64,000 nucleotides of DNA from positions 37,958,107 through 38,022,106 of the forward strand of contig CM042091.1 of NCBI GenBank assembly GCA_023512835.1, read 5' to 3'. The position numbers and the translations under genes are program-made. Positions 11,700-23,543 of the stretch are shown in pieces. This DNA comes from Taxillus chinensis. Lineage: Eukaryota > Streptophyta > Magnoliopsida > Santalales > Loranthaceae. The notes under the pieces are model-generated. The model did no database searches. It saw nothing but the letters and a program-made list of their open reading frames with translations, and was not told the DNA's origin. Position 1 is the stretch's first letter. The number at the start of each line of letters is the position of its first letter.

Positions 11700-14101
11700 G
11701 TGTTTGAGAAAATTCCTCTGTGTATGCGTCACACCAGGGGTGAGTTATTACCATACGATCCCGAAATCGAACGGACGTTGCAAGAGCAACGAAGGGCGCA
11801 GAGGGTATTAGCTGCGGCTGAACAGCAGTTGGAAGGCTTAAATACTTTGTGTGAAGAAATTATGGCTGAAAACAGAGCAAGAGAAGATTAGGGACACAAC
11901 GGCCAAGGAGGTTATCAGCCGAGGACCTTCATGGATTATGTTAGACCTATATTATCGGATGAGTATTTAGGCATTAGAAGGGTGCCAGTCCAAGCAAATA
12001 ACTTCGAGCTAAAGCCTGCGCTACTGCAGATGGTTGGGCAAGATGCATTCTGAGGCTCGGCACTAGATGATCCACACAACCATCTAGCGCGATTCTTGCA
12101 AATTTGCGACACCATCAAAATCAATGGAGTCTCGGATGACGCCATTAAGTTGCGACTCTTCCCATTTTCACTGAAGGACCGAGCTCTTGGTTGGTTCCAG
12201 TCCCTACCTACTGGCAGCATACACACATGGGATCAAATGGTGGAGAAGTTTCTCTCCAAGTACTTTCCACCAACAAGAGTTATTCATTTAAGGAGCCAAA
12301 TAAATCAATTCACCCAAGATGGTGATCGAGCCGTCGTACGAGGCCTGGGAGCGATTCAAAGACTTGGTTAGGAGGTGTCCTAATCATGGTAGGCCAGAAT
12401 GGTTACAAGTCGAATCTTTTTATGCAGGTCTGCACGCAAAATACAAGAAGCATGATAGATGTAGCCACTGGAGGAGCGTTCATGATGATGGAGCCTTCTG
12501 CAGCAGTGGAGCTTATAGAACGAATGGCGTTGTCCAACTGCCAATGGTCCAATGACAGACGTCCTAGAGCTAAGCCGGTGGCTGCGGTATCAAATTCATC
12601 AAATTCAACTCAGTTCGATGAGTTGACAAGGAAGATGGAGTTGCTGATAGAGCAAATGTCAGTGATGGCTGTTTGCATGGAGGGCAGAATTGAGCAACCC
12701 AAGGCAGTTACGGAAGATACTGCGACAGCCCAGTTATACGAAGAAGCCCAATATGTTGGGAATCGAGGTGGAGGATTTCAGAATCCAAATCAGTACTAGA
12801 ATCCTCCACAGCCCAATAACTTCCAGAACCAGGGAGGACCTCAACAATTTCAACAACAGCCTTACTTATGGCAAAGGCAGAATAAGGTCCCTGCTACTGG
12901 AGCAACACAGTATGGAGAACATTCACAGCCACAACTTCCTCCTGGGTTCCAGAAGATGCCTCAACAGAAGGAGGAAGACAAAGAGAAGGCAAAGGATGAA
13001 GAGATGCGGAACTTCTTTTATCAATTTGCTAAGCAAGCAACTGACAGAATGAGTAAGGGGGAGACGAGGATTGAGTCCCTTACCACTTCTGTCTAGGATC
13101 TTGGAGCTGCCATGAAGAATATAGAGCAGCAGATTGGCCAGCTAGCAAATGCAGTTAGGCCAACTTCATCAAATACTTTTCCCAGCAATACGGAGGTTAA
13201 CCCAAGGGAGCAATGCAAAGCTAAAATGCTTAGAAGTGGGAAAGAACTACTAGCTGGAGAGATAAAAATTGAGCCAAACAAGGAGGAGTCGGAACAGCAT
13301 GCCCAGGAGGAAGCTAAAGAAGGAGATGCTGAGCAGCGTAAGGACCAGAAGGAAAAGGTTGGGAGTAGTCAACCGACAGCCAGTCATCCTGACGCTAACG
13401 CTCCCGTTCCGTATAAACCTCCTATGTCGTATCCTCAAAGGCTGAGGAAAAAGAAATTAGATGCTCAGTTCCAGAAATTTTTAGACATATTCAAGAAGCT
13501 GGAGGTAAACATCCCATTCATAGAAGCCTTGGAATAGATGCCTGGCTACGTCAAATTTTTAAAGGATCTGCTGTCCAAGAGGAGAAGTTACACTGATTGT
13601 GAGATAGTGGCTCTCACAAATGACATCAGTGCAGTGGTGCAGCACAAGTTACCACCCAAGCTTAAAGATCCGGGTAGTTTCACTCTAACCTGCACCATTG
13701 GCACCTCGCAATTAGAGCAAGCCCTATGTGATTTAGGGGTGAGTATAAATCTGATGCCAATGTCCATCTATCGGCGACTGGGCTTGACTGGAATAAAGCC
13801 CACGTCCATATCTTTACAATTTGCTGATCGCTCGATAGGAAAGCCGGCGGGCATCATTGAAGATGTTTTAATCAAGGTGGATCGCTTCATCTTCCCAGTG
13901 GACTTTGTTGTATTAGAAATGGAGGAAGATAAAGGAGTCCAATTGATTCTTGGAAGGCCATTCCTGAGTACCGGAAGGGCCTTGATCGATGTAAACTCAG
14001 CGGAGTTGACACTGTGTGTGGATGAAGACGCAGTGGTGTTCAACATGGAGCATTCGATGTGCAAGGTGAATGACCATTCCAGCTACTATTGGATTGATTA
14101 G
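11700..14101 (+). pseudogene. Athila-type gag-protease of element B
   Basis: The N-terminal part carries the Athila signature TRGELLPYDPEIERTL (true start probably ATG 11724). The gag core at about 11970-12560 has the NNFELKP, ICDTIKINGVSDDAIKLRLF and FPFSLKDRA patterns typical of Athila. The protease at about 13690-14060 has CDLGVS in the active site (usual form DLGAS) and the LILGRPFL flap-side motif. Lesions are TAG 11889, TGA 12050, frame changes near 12340 and between 12690 and 13100, TAG 13095 and 13535 (both at Gln positions of the family), and TAG 14099. The order and sequence leave no doubt about the lineage; nothing here can be translated as one protein. Confidence 0.87.
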
Positions 14102-14113
14102 ATTGCTGAATTC

Positions 14114-15897
14114 GTGGACAGCTACTTTGAAGAGAGCTTGATCACTGAAAGCTTGGATCACGAATTGCAGCAAGTGGATTTTGCTGAGGCGGAACCGAAA
14201 GAGACTTATGAAGTGCTGGAAGACCAAGCTGAGCAGCAGCCTCCCTCAACTGAATCCTCAGCAATCTCGGAAACCTTGCCAGTTCTGAAGCAACTCCTAG
14301 AACATCTGAGGTACGAGTTTTTGGATACACAGGGGCGTTACCCTGTGATAGTAGCTGTGTCCTTAACAGTAGAAGAAACCAGACAGCTACTAGACATCTT
14401 AAGGGAGCATAAGCAGCCCCTGGGGTGGTCTCTGGATGATATAAAAGGCATAAGTCCAGTAGTCTGCATGCACAAGATACTGATGGAGGAGTCTTACACT
14501 CCTACCATAGAGTGCCAACGCAGGCTCAATCCTGCAATGAAGGAAGTCGTTGGCAAAGAGATTCTGAAGTGGAGGAAAGCGGGCATCATATATGCCATTT
14601 CAGATAGCTCCTGGGTTAGTCCAGTGCAAGTGGTTCCCAAGAAGGGCGGCATGACAGTGATACGCAATGAGAAGAACGAGCTCATTCCATCCCCGCACAG
14701 TGACCGGGTGGCGCGTGTGCATCGACTACCGCAAGCTGAATAAAGCCACTCGTAAGGACCACTTTCCGTTACCTTTCATTGATCAAATGCAAGATCGGTT
14801 AGCTGGCTACCCGTATTATTGTTTTCTGGACGGTTATTTCGGATACAACCAGATAGCAGTTGCCCCGGAGGATCAAGAGAAGACTACATTCACGTGCCCT
14901 TTTGGCACGTATGCTTTCAGGCGTATGCCATTTGGTCTCTGCAACGCACCTGCTACTTTCTAGAGGTGTATGATGGCAATCTTTCAAGGGTTGGTGGAGG
15001 ACATTATGGAAGTCTTTATGGATGACTTCTCAGTATTTGGTTCATCTTTCTCCATCTGCCTCAGAAATCTGGAAACCGTGTTGATCCGATCCAAGGAAAA
15101 GGACCTGGTCTTAAACTGGGAGAAGTGTCACTTCATGGTCAAGGAAGGCGTCATCCTTGGGCATAGAGTGTCCGCAGCTGGGTTGGAAGTAGACAGAGCA
15201 AAGATCTCCACCATTGAGAGTCTACCTCCTCCCACCAATGTGAAGGGCATCCGGAGCTTTCTGGGTCATGCAGGGTTTTATCGGTGGTTCATCAAAGATT
15301 TCTCAAAAATTGCCAAGCCCCTAAGCATGCTTTTAGAGAAGGATGTTCCTTTCGTGTTTTCCGAAGACTGTCTTCAGGCATTTACATGTGCTGAAAGAGA
15401 AGCTCAGTTTAGCACCTGTGATAGTAGCTCCAGACTGGTCGCAACCCTTTGAGCTGATGTGTGATGTGAGTGACTTTGCAGTCGGAGCGGTGCTTGGGCA
15501 AAAATGGGACAAGGTTTTCAGGGCAATATATTATGCCAGTCGCACACTCAATGAGGCCTAGCTCAATTACACTACTACAGAGAAGGAGTTACTTGCTGTG
15601 GTGTTTGCTTGTGATAAGTTTTGGTCATATCTTTTGGGCACTAAGGTCATTGTTTACACCGACCACGCTACCTTGAGATACTTGTTCAGCAAGAAGGATA
15701 CAAAACCCAGGTTGATCAGATGGGTTTTGTTACTCCAAGAGTTTGATCTGGAGATTAAAGACTTGAAGGGGACTTCCAACACTGTGGCAGACCATTTGTC
15801 AAGGCTGGAGCTAGGGGAAGGTAGTGCTCAAGGTGCTACTATTTCTGACGCCTTCCTTGATAAGCAGCTCTTTGTAGCTGAAGCAAAGACGCCATAG
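14114..15897 (+). pseudogene. Reverse transcriptase and RNase H of Athila element B
   Basis: A linker (14114-14640) leads into the [24 protein letters not shown] starts the palm at about 14708, and FMDDFS with the two catalytic Asp residues is at about 15015-15030. IRSFLGHAGFYRWFI (about 15250) marks the connection. RNase H follows, with FELMCDVSDFAVGAVLG (15449 on), [11 protein letters not shown] and [11 protein letters not shown] (15655 on). Frames change near 14700 and 15380, and stops occur at 14961 (Gln in the family) and 15559. The end at 15897 is a TAG before the integrase linker. Confidence 0.87.
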
Positions 15898-17177
15898 TTT
15901 GCTGATATAGTGAACTACCATGCATGCGACTATATACCTACCAAGTTCACTTATCAGGACAAGAAGAGGTTCCTCTTTAATGCAAGAAGGTACATTTGGG
16001 ATGAACCTGTCCTATACAGGCAATGTGCTGATCAGATCATCAAAAAATGTGTGCCAGAAGAGGAAGTGGACAGCATACTGAAGCATTGTCATTCATCTAA
16101 CTATGCTGGCCATTTAGGAGTGCAAAAAAAACGGTGGCAAAGATCCTACAAAGTGGGTTTTACTGGCCAACCATGTTCAAGGACACATACACCTTTGTTA
16201 AGTCGTGTGATCAGTGTCAAAGAACAGGAGGAATTACAAGGAAGCAAGAGATGCCCCTAACTGGCATTATGCCAATAGAACTTTTTGACGTATGGGGAAT
16301 CGATTTCATGGGACCTTTCCCACCATCAGATGGGTTTTCTTACATCATTCTAGCTGTTGATTACCTCTCGAAGTGGGTTGAAGCTATACCCACTAGGAAG
16401 AATGATGCTCAAGTGGTTACCAAGTTACTTCGCCGCAACATATTCAGCCGGTTTGGAACACCTAGAGCAATTATCAGTGATGAAGGGAGTCACTTCTGCA
16501 ATAAGCTTTTCGACAAGCTCTTAAACAAATATGGAGTTCAACATAGGCGCACCTTAGCCTATCATCCACAAGCAAATAGTCAAGCTGAAGTCTCAAACCG
16601 TGAGATCAAGCACATTTTGGAAAAGACAGTGGGAGGCAACCGAAAAGATTGGTCTCTAAAACTCGATGAGGCATTGTGGGCTTACCGCACAGTATTCAAA
16701 ACGCCCATTGGAATGTCTCCTTATCGTCTACTGTACGGAAAGGCCTGCCACTTGCCTGTTGAATTGGAACACAAGGCATTTTGGGCAGTTAAAAAGCTGA
16801 ACATGGATCCTAATGTTGCTGCTGAACTACGATTGCACCAATTAAATGAGTTGGAGGATTTTCGCTTCAATGCCTATGAGAGTGCTAAGCTGTACAAGGA
16901 GAGGTCTAAGCTCCGACATGATAAGAAGATCAGTCCCTCTACTGTTGAACCAGGGCAGAAGGTGCTTCTCTTTAATTCCAGAATTAAACTCTTCCCTGGG
17001 AAGCTGCGATCTAAGTGGATGGGGCCTTTCACTATTACAAAGGTTTTCCCATATGGCAGTGTTGAACTCCAATCAACCTCTGGGCAAATATTCAAAGTAA
17101 ATGGTCAGCATGTAAAGCCATACTACATTCAGGACCAAGTTAAGGAGGTTGATCATTTCACTCTGAGCACAACTTGA
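15898..17177 (+). pseudogene. Integrase of Athila element B
   Basis: The zinc-binding N-terminus spans the frame change at an A-run near 16125 ([15 protein letters not shown], then SCDQCQR). The rest, 16134-17177, is one open frame of 347 codons. The catalytic DDE residues are visible as Asp in WGIDFMGPF (about 16300), Asp in IISDEGSHF (about 16480) and Glu in [10 protein letters not shown] (about 16580). The C-terminal beta-barrel region ([14 protein letters not shown]) is intact. No chromodomain is present, as expected for Athila. Transcription from the 5' LTR is presumed. The stop at 17175 is followed by a short purine-rich tract, AGAGGGGACGG. Confidence 0.9.
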
Positions 17178-18186
17178 TAGAGGGGACGGTCAAGCTAAAG
17201 ACCTAAACTCAGCGCTTCATGGGAGGCAACCCATGGTGATTTCTTTTCCTTTTTATTTTATTTTATTGGGATATTTTTATTGTGATTTCTTTAACCCATA
17301 GTCTGTAGGGAGTGCATATCTACTTTGTTTTAATTTTATTTGCAGCATTTGAACCAGGGCCTAGGACCATATTTCTTGATGGAACTTATATCTACTTGGG
17401 CTTACTTGGGCCTGTGTATCAGAACTTTAGATAACTTTTCTAAGGCCCACATCCAAGCCCAGTTGAATTGAATTAGCGGGGCCCACTCCAATCTATTGCC
17501 AAACCAAGGAGATGAAGTTATGGATTATGAGATGGAATTCTGGGCCCACTAACTGACACGTTTTTGTCCTTGGGAGATGGGTTACTAGCCTGTCAAATTT
17601 CAGCAACTTTGGGCTTCATTTAGGGTGTCAACCAACTTGCCCATGAGAAGCAGTATTTCACTTTCACATCTATAATGAATCTACAGTTCATCCGTGACCT
17701 ACTGGTGAAATTTGGACAAAAAAGGCACTGACCGTGAAAAGGCTTTTCGCGTGCACAAGGGTAGGATGGTCCAATCGATCTGAAACTTTGCACAAAGGCA
17801 ACTGGCATCCTCTAGACCTTTCTGAGCCATGCCCGTGAAAACGCTTTTCGCGTGCACAAGGATAGAAGCGTCTCTTCGCTCTCAAAATTTGGTGGAAGAC
17901 AGCTGGAAGTGTCTAGATTTATCCCAGCCCTGCCCGTGAAATCATGCTTTTCACGTGCACACCTATATTTGTCCAATCAGTCTGAAATTTCAGTGGGAGC
18001 TAGCTGGCATCTTCTAGAGTCTTCTTTGTTCTACACGTGAAAATGATGGAGCACTTTAAGAGGGTCATTTTTGTCTTTTACCCTTGTGGCGAATCACTAT
18101 AAATAGGGAGGGGTTCCAAGCTTCAAACTCACATCTCATACTTTCCTCTTCCTTCCTGCTGAGAGCAAATTCCTTTCTGATTAGTC
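17178..18186 (+). promoter_or_regulatory. Internal promoter-like spacer upstream of the Ulp1-like ORF
   Basis: One kilobase with no gene between pol and the extra ORF. From 17732 it holds a tandem array with a 101-base period (starts about 17732, 17833, 17934 and 18036), and a weaker unit may precede it near 17638. Each unit opens with a CGTGAAAAGGCTTTTCGCGTGCAC-type inverted module that is nearly the same as the modules of the B LTR. The array ends about 60 bases before a TATA box at 18098. Layout and shared modules suggest a second promoter driving the downstream ORF; this is inferred. Confidence 0.6.
18098..18106 (+). promoter_or_regulatory. Internal TATA box before the Ulp1-like ORF
   Basis: TATAAATAG, followed by GG as in the LTR promoter of the same element, lies 89 bases upstream of ATG 18187. 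A start site some 30 bases downstream would leave a leader of about 55 bases. Confidence 0.6.
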
Positions 18187-20508
18187 ATGGTGCACAAAAG
18201 GAGAGCCCGCCAAAGAGAAGGCAGTCCTGAAGCCTCTGCCACCTCTATGCCTTCAGCATTGAGAGACGCCGACACTATTTTCGTGGGGAATGTGCTTGAT
18301 TGGGAGATCCTGGAGTCCTCCACACTTGACTGGATTGAAGAAGTTATGACCAAGCTACAAGCTTTGGGCCTGAGAAGGTTAGTATGCGCTCGCAGTGATC
18401 TATATTACCCTGCCATGTTAGACTTTTATAATTCAATCTACGTCAATAAGGAAGATGATGAGATAATTGGGGAGCTTCAAGGTGTCTTAATTTCTATTTC
18501 CCCTACTATGTTGCGAGACTACTTTGATCTGCCAAATCCTATGCATACAATGCCTACGTTGAATTTAGGAGATTATGGTAGAGCTTTACAGTATAATAAG
18601 GAATTTGGGAAACGTCGGCAATTTATTAAAAACGGATTTCATGGGAAATACCGTTGCCTTGCCAATTTGGTAGGGAGGTGCTTACTGTTACAGACTAGTG
18701 GCATAGACTCAGTCCCTAAGTCCCATTTGGAGTTTATGTTTTGCATCGATCGACAGTTACACAATGATTGGGCTGCTGAAAATTTTAAATTGTGGAAATA
18801 GGATATTCACAAATGTTTATATGGTCGACTACTTAGTATGCTTTTGCAGTATCAATATGGTCATCTTAGTGCTCAAGTAGTCCCCACTGTTTTCCCGGAT
18901 AACCTGCGGTTACGAGTTCTCCATCCAGAGGGTGCCTTAGGTGTTAGTTACAAAGGAAAATGGGGAGACAGTATCCATGTCGCTCCACAGCCTTCACGTC
19001 ATAGCATACATATGGAGCGACCCACTGCGCAATTTAGGGACACCTCTACTCCCATGAATGCCCGCCGACAGCACATCTTTCAGCTGACTGCCATGTACAT
19101 GCAGTTCAATGCTCACAAGGAGGAAGTCTATAATTTCTTCCAAGGCTTCAGTGTCCAAGTTATCGGTGAAGCTGACGTTCTTAACTGGGCCTTCACTAAT
19201 GGCCACATCACAAGACTTCAGCTGGATGAGTTGCTCGAGTACATCGCTCAAGACCAACAAGCAACCTCTTGTCCATCTGCCCGACCATGGGAAGCCCCGG
19301 AACCAACTCCTGCTGCTTCTTATGAAGATTTACGGAGGCAAACTGCTCAACTCCAAGAGGCACAGGCGGAAACCATCCAGGAGATCAGGCTGCTGAAGAA
19401 AAATCAAACTCTCATCCTCAAGGAACAGAAGGAAGTCAAAGGTCTGCTTGGTAAGATCTGGAGGGCCCTGGGGAAGAAGAAGAAGAAAACTCCTACACCT
19501 CCTGTGGAGGATCCATTTGACGCACCGTCACCTCCGGTGCAGCAGCACGCTGTACATAGTGAAGAGACACCGGAGTACCCACAGTATCCGCAAGAGGCTG
19601 AGCCCTACACCGCTCCACCCTTTCCTCCAGCAGCTCCTGTTTATTTCACACCACCAGCAGGGCCCAGCTCTTCACAGGCCCTAGTTCCCTTAATCCAGCC
19701 GTTGCAATGGTGGTCTGGCGCGTCATCAGAAGCTCCCCAGGAAGATAACCTAGGGGAGCCCATCTATATTCATCTTCATCCGGCCATCTCCACTGCTGAT
19801 GCCACATCTGCTTTTCAGCAGTTTACTTATGGAGACACCTTGCAAGCGCGTTTTACGCATGATTCAGAAGTCTTCATGTCATATTATTTGCAGCGTATCC
19901 TAGCTGATGAGTATTTATCTTCCGATGACGTTGACTTATTCTGTCGTACGATGCGACACGTGGTGGAGGCCGAGCCCAACGACTACCCTATGGCTTAGTA
20001 CACTTCTATCATGCTGTGTGAGATATATGAGCAGCCGTTAGAGGAGCACATTTTCCGCCGGCGGATGAATGGAGCAGCAGAAGGACATCGCTCTTGGCAC
20101 CAGGTCCATGAGGTTCTTATACCGGTCCTCCTTGATCGCCACTTTGTACTCTTGCAGTTGGACCTGAGTATGGGCCATGCCGTCCTTTATGACCCGAGCC
20201 AAGCCCATGGGTTTTCTACACGAAATAGGGAGCTCGTCCATGGTTTCTTGAAAAAAATCAAAAACGCACTCAAAAAAGAAGGGTTGTTGACATCCAAGTT
20301 TCCTCTGGTGCACTTTAATGAAATGGAGCTTCCCCAACAACCTGATCAATTTAGTTGTGGGATTTTTGTCTGCTATTATTTGATAGCTCTGTTGCAGCAT
20401 AAGGATACTTGGGTGCTCACAGGAAAAACATCGGCTGACTTTGTCGCACCTCTTAGAAGAATGGTGGCCCATGTTATCTTCTACTACAGCGTACCCACCA
20501 ACCGGTAA
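18187..20508 (+). pseudogene. Element B ORF3: plant transposon-associated protein with C-terminal Ulp1/C48-like peptidase domain
   Basis: A single 774-codon register from ATG 18187 (context GTCATGG) to TAA 20506, broken only by TAGs at 18799 and 19996. Residues about 1-330 look like the N-terminal domain of Athila downstream ORFs (FYNSIYV...VLISISPTMLRDYFDLP). Residues 379-425 are a coiled coil, followed by KKKKK at about 430 and a Pro-rich linker to about 520. The C-terminal domain, about 540-773, fits Ulp1-like SUMO peptidases: His652 (RHFVLL), Asp669 (VLYDPS), Gln718 and Cys724 (FSCGIFVCYY). The H-to-D distance is 17 and Q-to-C is 6, the same as in yeast Ulp1. No signal peptide or membrane segment is visible, so this is not an envelope-type protein although it occupies the env position. 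Its role is unknown; deSUMOylation or self-processing are guesses. Both stops are single changes in an otherwise clean frame. Confidence 0.78.
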
Positions 20509-21087
20509 CGGTCTTCTCCCTTTTCCCTTTTCCCATGCTCTGAGGGCATCGAATCGTTTAAGTGTGTGGGGGGGGGGGGGGTGGTTTCCCTTGAACCGAT
20601 TGCTTGTTTTTTTGCATGCATGCTTTATTTTTATTTTATATTTTTGTTGTGAATGTATGTTTTGCCTGTGAGGTGCATGGCTACCAAGGTATGCAAATTC
20701 TGGTTAACTATATTGACCACCTTAGTATCTTGTTGTGATATAGATGTTTCAATCGTTAAGGTGTGTTAGAAGTTAGTTGAGCACGTCTTTACTTTTTGTA
20801 TGATATCACCATGATTTTGGAGCTGACATTTGAATAGTAAGCTGAGTATGTTATGTTAAGATGAGCTTTGTAAACCCCGAAGTTGAGTGCAGAATAGGCA
20901 TATACTTTTTGAGAGCACCATTATCTTGCCTTTAAGTGTATTTTATGGGTTATTGGGTTACCAATTTGCTCTTAATGTTCATTGCTAGCTATTTAATGGT
21001 TGGAGTTACTTAGGCATAAGAAAGTACCTGTTCGTGGCTCAGTGTTTGGTGTATGGTGTTAGTGATTCAAGTATTTTAGTTTAGCTT

Positions 21088-21129
<42 letters not shown>

Positions 21130-21880
21130 TTGTTGCTTATGTGCAACAAAGGGTTGTGTGAGGAAAATAGCAGAGTGAATAATCCATCAAGGGAGAGCAT
21201 AAAATGCAAACCTTGTAAGGTTATTATTTAAAAGAAGTGTGTTTTAAAAAAAACAAAACAAAACAAAAAACAAAAGTTTTGTAGAATAAAAGCCATAATG
21301 GCTGAGTTGTGAGCTCAATTCTTTGGCTCAAGATGTGTTTTATCAGTCATTAGAATAGAGTGTGAGTTCATTGCGCAAAGCAGAGTGTGTGAGTTGCAAA
21401 AAAAAAAAAAAAAAAGTAGACTAGCGGGTGTGTTTTCCTTGACGAGCACAATGGGGATCTCTCATGTTTACGTGGCAAAAACTTAATCAATAGCTAGTAG
21501 TGAGTGTAAGAGTAGATCCTTAGCTGTTAGGCATTGATAGTAAGGCATGAGAGGAGAGAAAAGAAAGTTATATTTGAGTGAGGCTGCTCTAACCTTAGCA
21601 AGGACTCTCAGGGGGAGCTAAGTTTCATTTTATCCTTGCATGTTTGCTTCTATCTGAACTGTTAGTAACGATATTACATGGTTGTTGGACTTGATAGTAA
21701 GGCCATGTTTCGATTAACTTGTGATTCATTTTTAGCTATTGGAATGTCTACTTCATCATGATAAAATTGTATGTCTTGGGAAACCATGTCTCTCTTGTTT
21801 GTTAGTTTATTCTTTCTTTTCCGTTTGACTGTGTGTTTGTTTTTTTTTTTTTTTTTTTGCTTGAGGGCAAGCAAAGGTTC
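20509..21880 (+). other. 3' untranslated region of element B
   Basis: No gene is present. A G-run of 14 (20568-20581) behind AAGTGTGTG resembles the element's real PPT. A run of 35 A lies at 21091-21125 and another A-run at 21400-21416. These are simple-sequence tracts within AT-rich DNA, and the remainder shows no structure I can support. Confidence 0.55.
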
Positions 21881-21895
21881 AAGTGTGGGGGAATT
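21881..21895 (+). promoter_or_regulatory. Polypurine tract of element B
   Basis: AAGTGTGGGGGAATT directly before the 3' LTR start TGATAAC, the usual Athila form. Confidence 0.8.
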
Positions 21896-23415
21896 TGATA
21901 ACGTGCATTTATGCCGTTATCCTAGGCCTTATTTAGGGTGTTTTAGAGTATGTTTTGTATCTTTTTGCATGATATTTTACACATATTTGCTCTAACCCCT
22001 AGGAAGACCCTATTTGGTGTATAGTGGTACTTTTTGAGTGTTTTTGGCAAGTTTTGGAGCAACCTTGTCCCACACACCTTGGCTAGATCACTCCATACAC
22101 TCAAGAAGAAGCTATAGGAAGAAGATGGAAACAAAATGAAGGCAAAATCAAGGTGCACGTGAAAAGGGTTTCTCACGTGCATTCTCACGTGCAAGGATTT
22201 TATTGCTTAGATGACTTCTACAACTCAAGAGGAAGCTTTGGAGCAAATTTGGGATGATTTGGAACTGCATGTGAAAAGGGTCTTCTCACGTGCATTCTCT
22301 CGTGCAAGCATTTTTGAGCTCCAAATGATGTGTTTTGTTGTTTTAATCATTTTCCTCTAAAGAACTGGGGTCAAATTCGGAGTAGTTTGGGTGTTATTGA
22401 GCCTAGAACGTTGAATAGTGTCACTAACCAAAATGACATCGTTTTGGCTGCGACCACATTTATAATTAGGGCACATCTTTTGTTACCCTAATTTGGCCCA
22501 CTAAATCCTATAAATAGGGGTCTTTGGAGGCATTGTAAATCATCTTGAGTGAGAGAATCTGATCTGAGTTCTGAAAAGAGCTGTAGCCGTTGCTAAAAAG
22601 ATCGGATTGTCCTTAGCAAGGAGTGATTTTGGGCAGCAGACGCCGGAGTCTTTGGAGGCTGGAGTCCTGGTTCATCTTGGGGTCTTCCTTTATTGTCCTG
22701 GTACTGTAATCATGTTCTTTCTTGTAATTGTTATTGCTTTTGTCATGATTATGGAGTAGTTTTGTTAATCTAGGGAAGCAATGTAGCCCCCAATCTATTG
22801 TATTCAGGTTGGTTATGGTTGTTTAATAAAATAAAATTCAGTTCTTGTTTAATTCACTTGCTTAAATGGAAATGCCTAGTTTATGCATAATTAGGTAATC
22901 TTAGCCCTTGTCTAGGGTGGAACACTAGTGAATTAGATTTAATGTTGCATGAAGGACCAAGTCTGCAACTATTAGATTGTTTATCTGCCTTGATCACTTT
23001 TATTCACATGGACCAAATGGGATAAAAGCCTTAAATCTATCTTATCATGGACCAAATGTAAGATAGGTAGGAGATAATCAATATGAACACGAACTAGAAC
23101 ATAAATCAAGAACAAGAGCCATAACCAGACTATTACAATCGATTGGGTGGTAAACATTGTGACCCTAGATCCTTAATCACTGAAATTTCTATACCAATAG
23201 CTTACCAACATTCTGATTTAATCTCTTTTCATTCAGAATATTTGCACAACAAAAATCAATTGTCCAGACATAAAATTAACTTGTTAGCTTAGTGTTTGCT
23301 GCTTAACAGCATTAGCTACCTCCCTTTGGGTTCGACAACCGGAGTCGTAATACTCCATTTTATTACTTGACCAGTGCACTTGCTGCAAAACCTATAGACA
23401 CAATTTATATAGTTC
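21896..23415 (+). repeat. 3' LTR of Athila element B
   Basis: It matches the 5' LTR from TGATAAC on, with TATA box TATAAATAG at 22509. Its last bases (TATAGTTC) merge into Ogre sequence GTTCGGC..., so the exact end is uncertain by about four bases. It does not end in a canonical CA followed by a copy of TCAGC. Confidence 0.87.
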
Positions 23416-23543
23416 GGCTATTCGGCACTCATCATTTTTCAAGTAAGGGGTGAATGGGAGACTCGAAACCACAAATTAATCCCATATCGGAAGCACGTTA
23501 CGGAGTTAGCCGAGCAATTCGAAGACATCACGTTTGAGCATAT
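23416..23543 (+). pseudogene. Fragment of Ogre archaeal-type RNase H (start of the right part of A)
   Basis: This 128-base stretch matches D at 51209-51085 (minus strand) and the left part at about 9675-9768. It covers the region of the third catalytic acid, but the Asp of GDSALI reads as Tyr here (TTCGGCTATTCG). It joins, across element C, to 34097. The first bases overlap the end of the B LTR by microhomology. Confidence 0.75.

Larger units (their letters stand above)
10013..23415 (+). mobile_element. Athila-type Ty3/gypsy element B with a Ulp1-like ORF
   Basis: A full-length element of 13.4 kb with two 1.5-kb LTRs, a tRNA-Asp-type PBS, Athila-type gag and pol, an extra ORF downstream of pol and a PPT. 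By eye the LTRs differ at about 45 of 1515 positions (about 3%), which points to insertion roughly one million years ago at usual plant substitution rates. The left flank is TCAGC (10008-10012), but the right flank does not repeat it, see the findings. Confidence 0.9.

Noticed and set aside
18187..20508. Envelope-like protein in the env position of the Athila element
   Set aside because: No signal peptide, cleavage site or membrane segment; the C-terminus fits a cysteine peptidase instead.
21091..21125. Run of 35 A as a possible inserted processed transcript tail
   Set aside because: No target duplication or foreign sequence on either side; it is more simply a slippage tract in the Athila 3' region.
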